The notes beneath the pieces were generated by a model. That model was given only the letters and a program-made list of their open reading frames with translations. It was not told the DNA's origin and did not search any database. A stretch of 7,296 bases of DNA from Abditibacteriota bacterium (GTDB lineage: Bacteria; Armatimonadota; UBA5829), in NCBI GenBank assembly GCA_017958015.1, contig JAGDDM010000274.1, positions 1 to 7,296 of the forward strand, given 5' to 3'. The translations under genes and the position numbers were made by a program. Numbering within the stretch: the stretch's first letter is position 1; each line of letters starts with the position of its first letter. Positions 4,944 to 7,296 of this stretch are shown in pieces.

Positions 4944-6488
4944 ATGGACGAACAGAAAATCATATCCGAAGACGAACTTATAAAGACGCGTATCGAAAAG
5001 CTGGAAAAGCTTCGGGAGCTCTGCGGCGACCCCTTCGCGGTGGAACGCTACGAGCGGGAGGCGGAGCTTGAGGGCAAAAAGATTGAGGCCACCAGCGCCG
5101 GCGTGAAGAAGGCTTTCGAGGAAAACGAGAGCGACGACGAGAACGCGCCCAAGATTAAGGCTTCCCTGGCGGGCAGAGTCGTGTCCATCCGGGTCATGGG
5201 CAAGGCCGCCTTCGCCCACATCATGGACCTCCGGGGCAAGATTCAGATTTACTTCAAGAGAGACGACCTGGGCGAAATGTACAAGGCCGTGAAGCTTTTG
5301 GACATGGGCGACTTCATCGGCGTCAAGGGCTTCGTCTTCCGCACCAGAATGGGGGAGATCTCCCTCCACGCGGAGGAGCTCACCGTCCTTTCCAAGTCCT
5401 TGCGGCCCATCCCCTTCGGCAAAGAGACCGAGGACAAAAAGTGGTACGGATTGCAGGACGTGGAACTGCGCTACCGCCAGCGGTGCATCGACCTCGTGAC
5501 GAACGCCGACTCCAGAGACACCTTCATCAAGCGGAGCAAGATTATAAGCGCCATCCGCAAGTTCTACGACAGCCGGGGCTACATCGAGGTTGAGACCCCC
5601 ATGCTTCAGGCCGTGGCCGGCGGCGCGGCGGCCAGACCCTTCATCACCCACCACAACGCCCTGGACCACGACTACTATCTCCGCATCTCCCTTGAGCTCT
5701 ATCTCAAGCGGCTCATCGTGGGCGGCCTGGAGAAGGTTTACGAAATAGGCAGAGTGTTCCGCAACGAGGGCCTGGATACCCGCCACAACCCGGAGTTCAC
5801 CCTCATGGAGAGCTACGAGGCCTACGCGGATTTGGACGACATCATGAACCTTGTTGAGGACATGTTCCGCTACGTCTGCAACGAGCTCTACGGCAAGACC
5901 TCCTTCGAGTATCAGGGCGAGACAATTGAGCTTGGCAAACCCTGGCGGCGGCTGCCCATGCTTGAGGGCATTCGGGAATACGCCGGTGTGGAGCCGGAGG
6001 AGTTCGCCACCCTGGAGTCCTCTTTGAAGGCCCTTGAGAGACTGGGCATCGACACCGAGGGCGAAACAATGATCGGCGGCATCATCGAGAAGATTCACGA
6101 GCGCTACGTGCAGCCCAAGCTCATTCAGCCCACATTCATCACCGACTTCCCCACGGAGAACTCTCCCCTCGCCAAGAAGCGGCAGGACAACCCCAACCTC
6201 ACCAGACGGTTTGAGGTCTACATCGCCAAGCAGGAGACGGGCAACGCCTTCAGCGAACTCAACGACCCCATCGACCAGAAGCAGCGGTTCGAGGCCCAGT
6301 GCGCCATGCGGGCGGCGGGCGACGATGAGGCCCACCCCATGGACACCGACTATATCCGGGCCATGGAATACGGCATGCCCCCCACCGGCGGCCTGGGCAT
6401 CGGCATCGACAGAATGGCAATGATTCTCTGCGACGAAACCGCCCTCCGGGACGTCCTTCTCTTCCCCACCATGAAGCCGCTGGACTGA
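4944..6488 (+). CDS. lysS: Lysyl-tRNA synthetase, class II, 514 aa
   Basis: The enzyme charges tRNA-Lys with lysine using ATP, in the cytoplasm. The N-terminal part (about 72-150) is the anticodon-binding OB fold (ASLAGRVVSIRVMGKAAFAHI... onwards). The catalytic domain carries all three class II motifs: motif 1 around FYDSRGYIEVETPML (207-221), motif 2 with FRNEGLDTRHNPEFT (272-286), and motif 3 GLGIGIDRMAMIL (483-495). Further family signatures are TDFPTENSPLAK (400-411) and AFSELNDPIDQ (435-445). The length is normal for bacterial LysRS and nothing appears broken. Codon use is strongly biased to G/C-ending codons, as expected for a highly expressed host gene. The start at 4944 is chosen for its RBS. 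A 39-aa ORF and a CARF-like gene follow after 12 bp with no terminator, so they may be co-transcribed. Confidence 0.98.
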   Translation: MDEQKIISEDELIKTRIEKLEKLRELCGDPFAVERYEREAELEGKKIEATSAGVKKAFEENESDDENAPKIKASLAGRVVSIRVMGKAAFAHIMDLRGKIQIYFKRDDLGEMYKAVKLLDMGDFIGVKGFVFRTRMGEISLHAEELTVLSKSLRPIPFGKETEDKKWYGLQDVELRYRQRCIDLVTNADSRDTFIKRSKIISAIRKFYDSRGYIEVETPMLQAVAGGAAARPFITHHNALDHDYYLRISLELYLKRLIVGGLEKVYEIGRVFRNEGLDTRHNPEFTLMESYEAYADLDDIMNLVEDMFRYVCNELYGKTSFEYQGETIELGKPWRRLPMLEGIREYAGVEPEEFATLESSLKALERLGIDTEGETMIGGIIEKIHERYVQPKLIQPTFITDFPTENSPLAKKRQDNPNLTRRFEVYIAKQETGNAFSELNDPIDQKQRFEAQCAMRAAGDDEAHPMDTDYIRAMEYGMPPTGGLGIGIDRMAMILCDETALRDVLLFPTMKPLD

Positions 6489-6500
6489 CAAAACTCTCTT

Positions 6501-6620
6501 ATGAACACCCGCATCGAAATCGACCCGGACACCTCCTCGGTAAAACTGTTGCTTATGACCGGAGAGAGCGGGGTGTTTTGCCCGGTACTAAAGGAACCCT
6601 TTGCAAAGACAAGCCAATGA
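6501..6620 (+). CDS. Small ORF of 39 aa, translationally coupled to the CARF-like gene
   Basis: It opens 12 bp after the lysS stop (ATG at 6501) and ends in TGA at 6618-6620, overlapping the ATG of the next gene as ATGA. The peptide begins MNTRIEIDPDTSSVKLLL and is soluble, with one Cys (residue 27). I recognise no family. Its first 15 codons are mostly C- or G-ending, like lysS, which favours real coding. There is no Shine-Dalgarno sequence before the ATG, so initiation would depend on ribosomes leaving lysS. It could be a small partner or regulator of the CARF-like protein, the 5' remnant of a larger gene, or a leader that merely couples translation. Confidence 0.5.
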   Translation: MNTRIEIDPDTSSVKLLLMTGESGVFCPVLKEPFAKTSQ

Positions 6621-7296
6621 CAGTTAATTTCGAGTTTCTCGGCATGGAGCCGATAGAGAATCTTATCACCTGCATGCATTTCAAGATAGATAAGGTAGTG
6701 TTTTTCGGATACAACGAGATTATACAGAGCCAGAAAGCCTCCGCCGAGAGTTTTTTGCGGAAATACTGCGGGGTGGAGCAGGTTTCTTTTGTTTCCCTGT
6801 CCCACAACCACCTGGACGCGGTGCTTGACGTAATGCGGAATACCGTCGAAAAAGAAAAAAATGAAAACCACGATATTTTCTTCGACATAACCGGCGGCGA
6901 AAGCCTTATACTTGTGGCGTTCGGCATTCTCTCCAAGGGACTTGACGCACCCATGCACATGTACGACGTCGAAGCCGATGAACTGATCGAACTGAACGAA
7001 AACAGCAAAAGAAAAACCATCGGCAAGAACGTGCCGGAACGAAAGGTGAACCTCGACCTCAACCGGTATATCGAAATGAAAGGCGGCCTCATAAACAACG
7101 ACCTCCACAAGAACACCAAGGAGATCGACAACGAAGACTTTGCAAGGGATGTGGACGTCCTGTTCGGATTCGTAAAAAAACACATCACTTTGTGGCATTC
7201 CTTTGCGGGGTTCATGCGAAACTGTTTCGTTTTCGGCGAAGACTGCATGGTGTGCGTTGAGGCGGCAAAGATAAGGACTGCCCTACGGGAAACAAA
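6617..7296 (+). CDS. CARF-domain protein of DUF1887/Card1 (Can2)-like type (partial, 226 aa visible)
   Basis: The frame runs off the right edge. The visible part starts with a Rossmann-like alpha/beta domain (about 1-130): PIENLI then the strand DKVVFFGYNE (25-34), SFLRKYCGVEQVSFVSL (45-61), and FFDITGGES (88-96) followed by a hydrophobic helix and the strand PMHMYDV. The D-I-T-G-G turn before a helix corresponds to the NITGGTK ligand loop of DUF1887/Card1-type CARF domains, which bind cyclic tetra-adenylate made by type III CRISPR complexes. Residues 146-160 (VNLDLNRYIEMKGGL) match the linker after that CARF domain. Card1-type proteins end in a PD-(D/E)xK nuclease; this region lies beyond the window and cannot be confirmed. 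TGG is followed by ES rather than the usual TK. Base composition is visibly more A+T-rich than lysS. The start is set by the ATGA overlap. Confidence 0.65.
   Translation, partial: MTVNFEFLGMEPIENLITCMHFKIDKVVFFGYNEIIQSQKASAESFLRKYCGVEQVSFVSLSHNHLDAVLDVMRNTVEKEKNENHDIFFDITGGESLILVAFGILSKGLDAPMHMYDVEADELIELNENSKRKTIGKNVPERKVNLDLNRYIEMKGGLINNDLHKNTKEIDNEDFARDVDVLFGFVKKHITLWHSFAGFMRNCFVFGEDCMVCVEAAKIRTALRET

Noticed and set aside
4854..6491. Long open frame of 545 codons antisense to lysS
   Set aside because: It mirrors lysS in the opposite strand and arises from that gene's G/C-ending codons. Its translation is low in complexity, with no domain, and it has no RBS or promoter. lysS is unambiguous.
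6557..6586. Hairpin ACCGG/CCGGT as a lysS terminator
   Set aside because: The stem is only about 5 bp with a long loop, has no T-tract, and lies within the small ORF.
1..7296. CRISPR array or tRNA genes, suggested by the CARF-like gene
   Set aside because: No regularly spaced short repeats and no cloverleaf with TTCRANY were found on either strand. The only repeat is the 761-bp tandem duplication.

Overview
The window comes from a bacterial chromosome with moderately high G+C. It holds a PEP-CTERM sorting signal, an ECF sigma/anti-sigma pair, a DUF4446 gene, and two promoters whose -10 boxes lie only 8 nt from the start codon. This combination suggests a didermal or deep-branching phylum with exosortase-sorted surface proteins. 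An Armatimonadota/Abditibacteriota-like lineage would fit, but that is a weak inference and no marker here fixes the taxonomy.

Left part, minus strand. Positions 1-1200 hold two tandem copies (period 761 bp) of a gene for a small secreted PEP-CTERM protein. The left copy is cut by the window edge. Each copy has its own sigma70-like promoter, overlapped by the dyad GTTAAT-N5-ATTAAC. A bidirectional terminator hairpin follows the complete copy. The stretch 1201-1334 has no gene but carries several hairpins, including an 18-bp stem, and is unassigned. Positions 1358-3543 form a likely operon, read leftwards: DUF4446 membrane protein, ECF sigma factor, and zinc-finger transmembrane anti-sigma factor. 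An ECF-type promoter candidate lies between the sigma and anti-sigma genes.

Right part, plus strand. A 410-aa protein with a C-terminal HEPN ribonuclease motif (RNDLAH, Rx4H) is transcribed divergently from the sigma operon. It resembles ApeA-type defence proteins. Class II lysyl-tRNA synthetase (lysS) follows, with its own promoter, leader hairpin and ribosome binding site. Twelve bases after lysS comes a 39-aa ORF, joined by an ATGA overlap to a protein cut by the window end. That protein's N-terminal half looks like a CARF domain of the DUF1887/Card1 (Can2) type, the cyclic-oligoadenylate sensors of type III CRISPR immunity.

The most interesting aspect is that lysS is flanked by a HEPN protein and a CARF protein, the two modules that are fused in Csm6/Csx1, with no CRISPR array or cas gene visible. 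Whether they work together cannot be decided from this window. The sigma operon and the PEP-CTERM genes share orientation but show no clear shared promoter motif.
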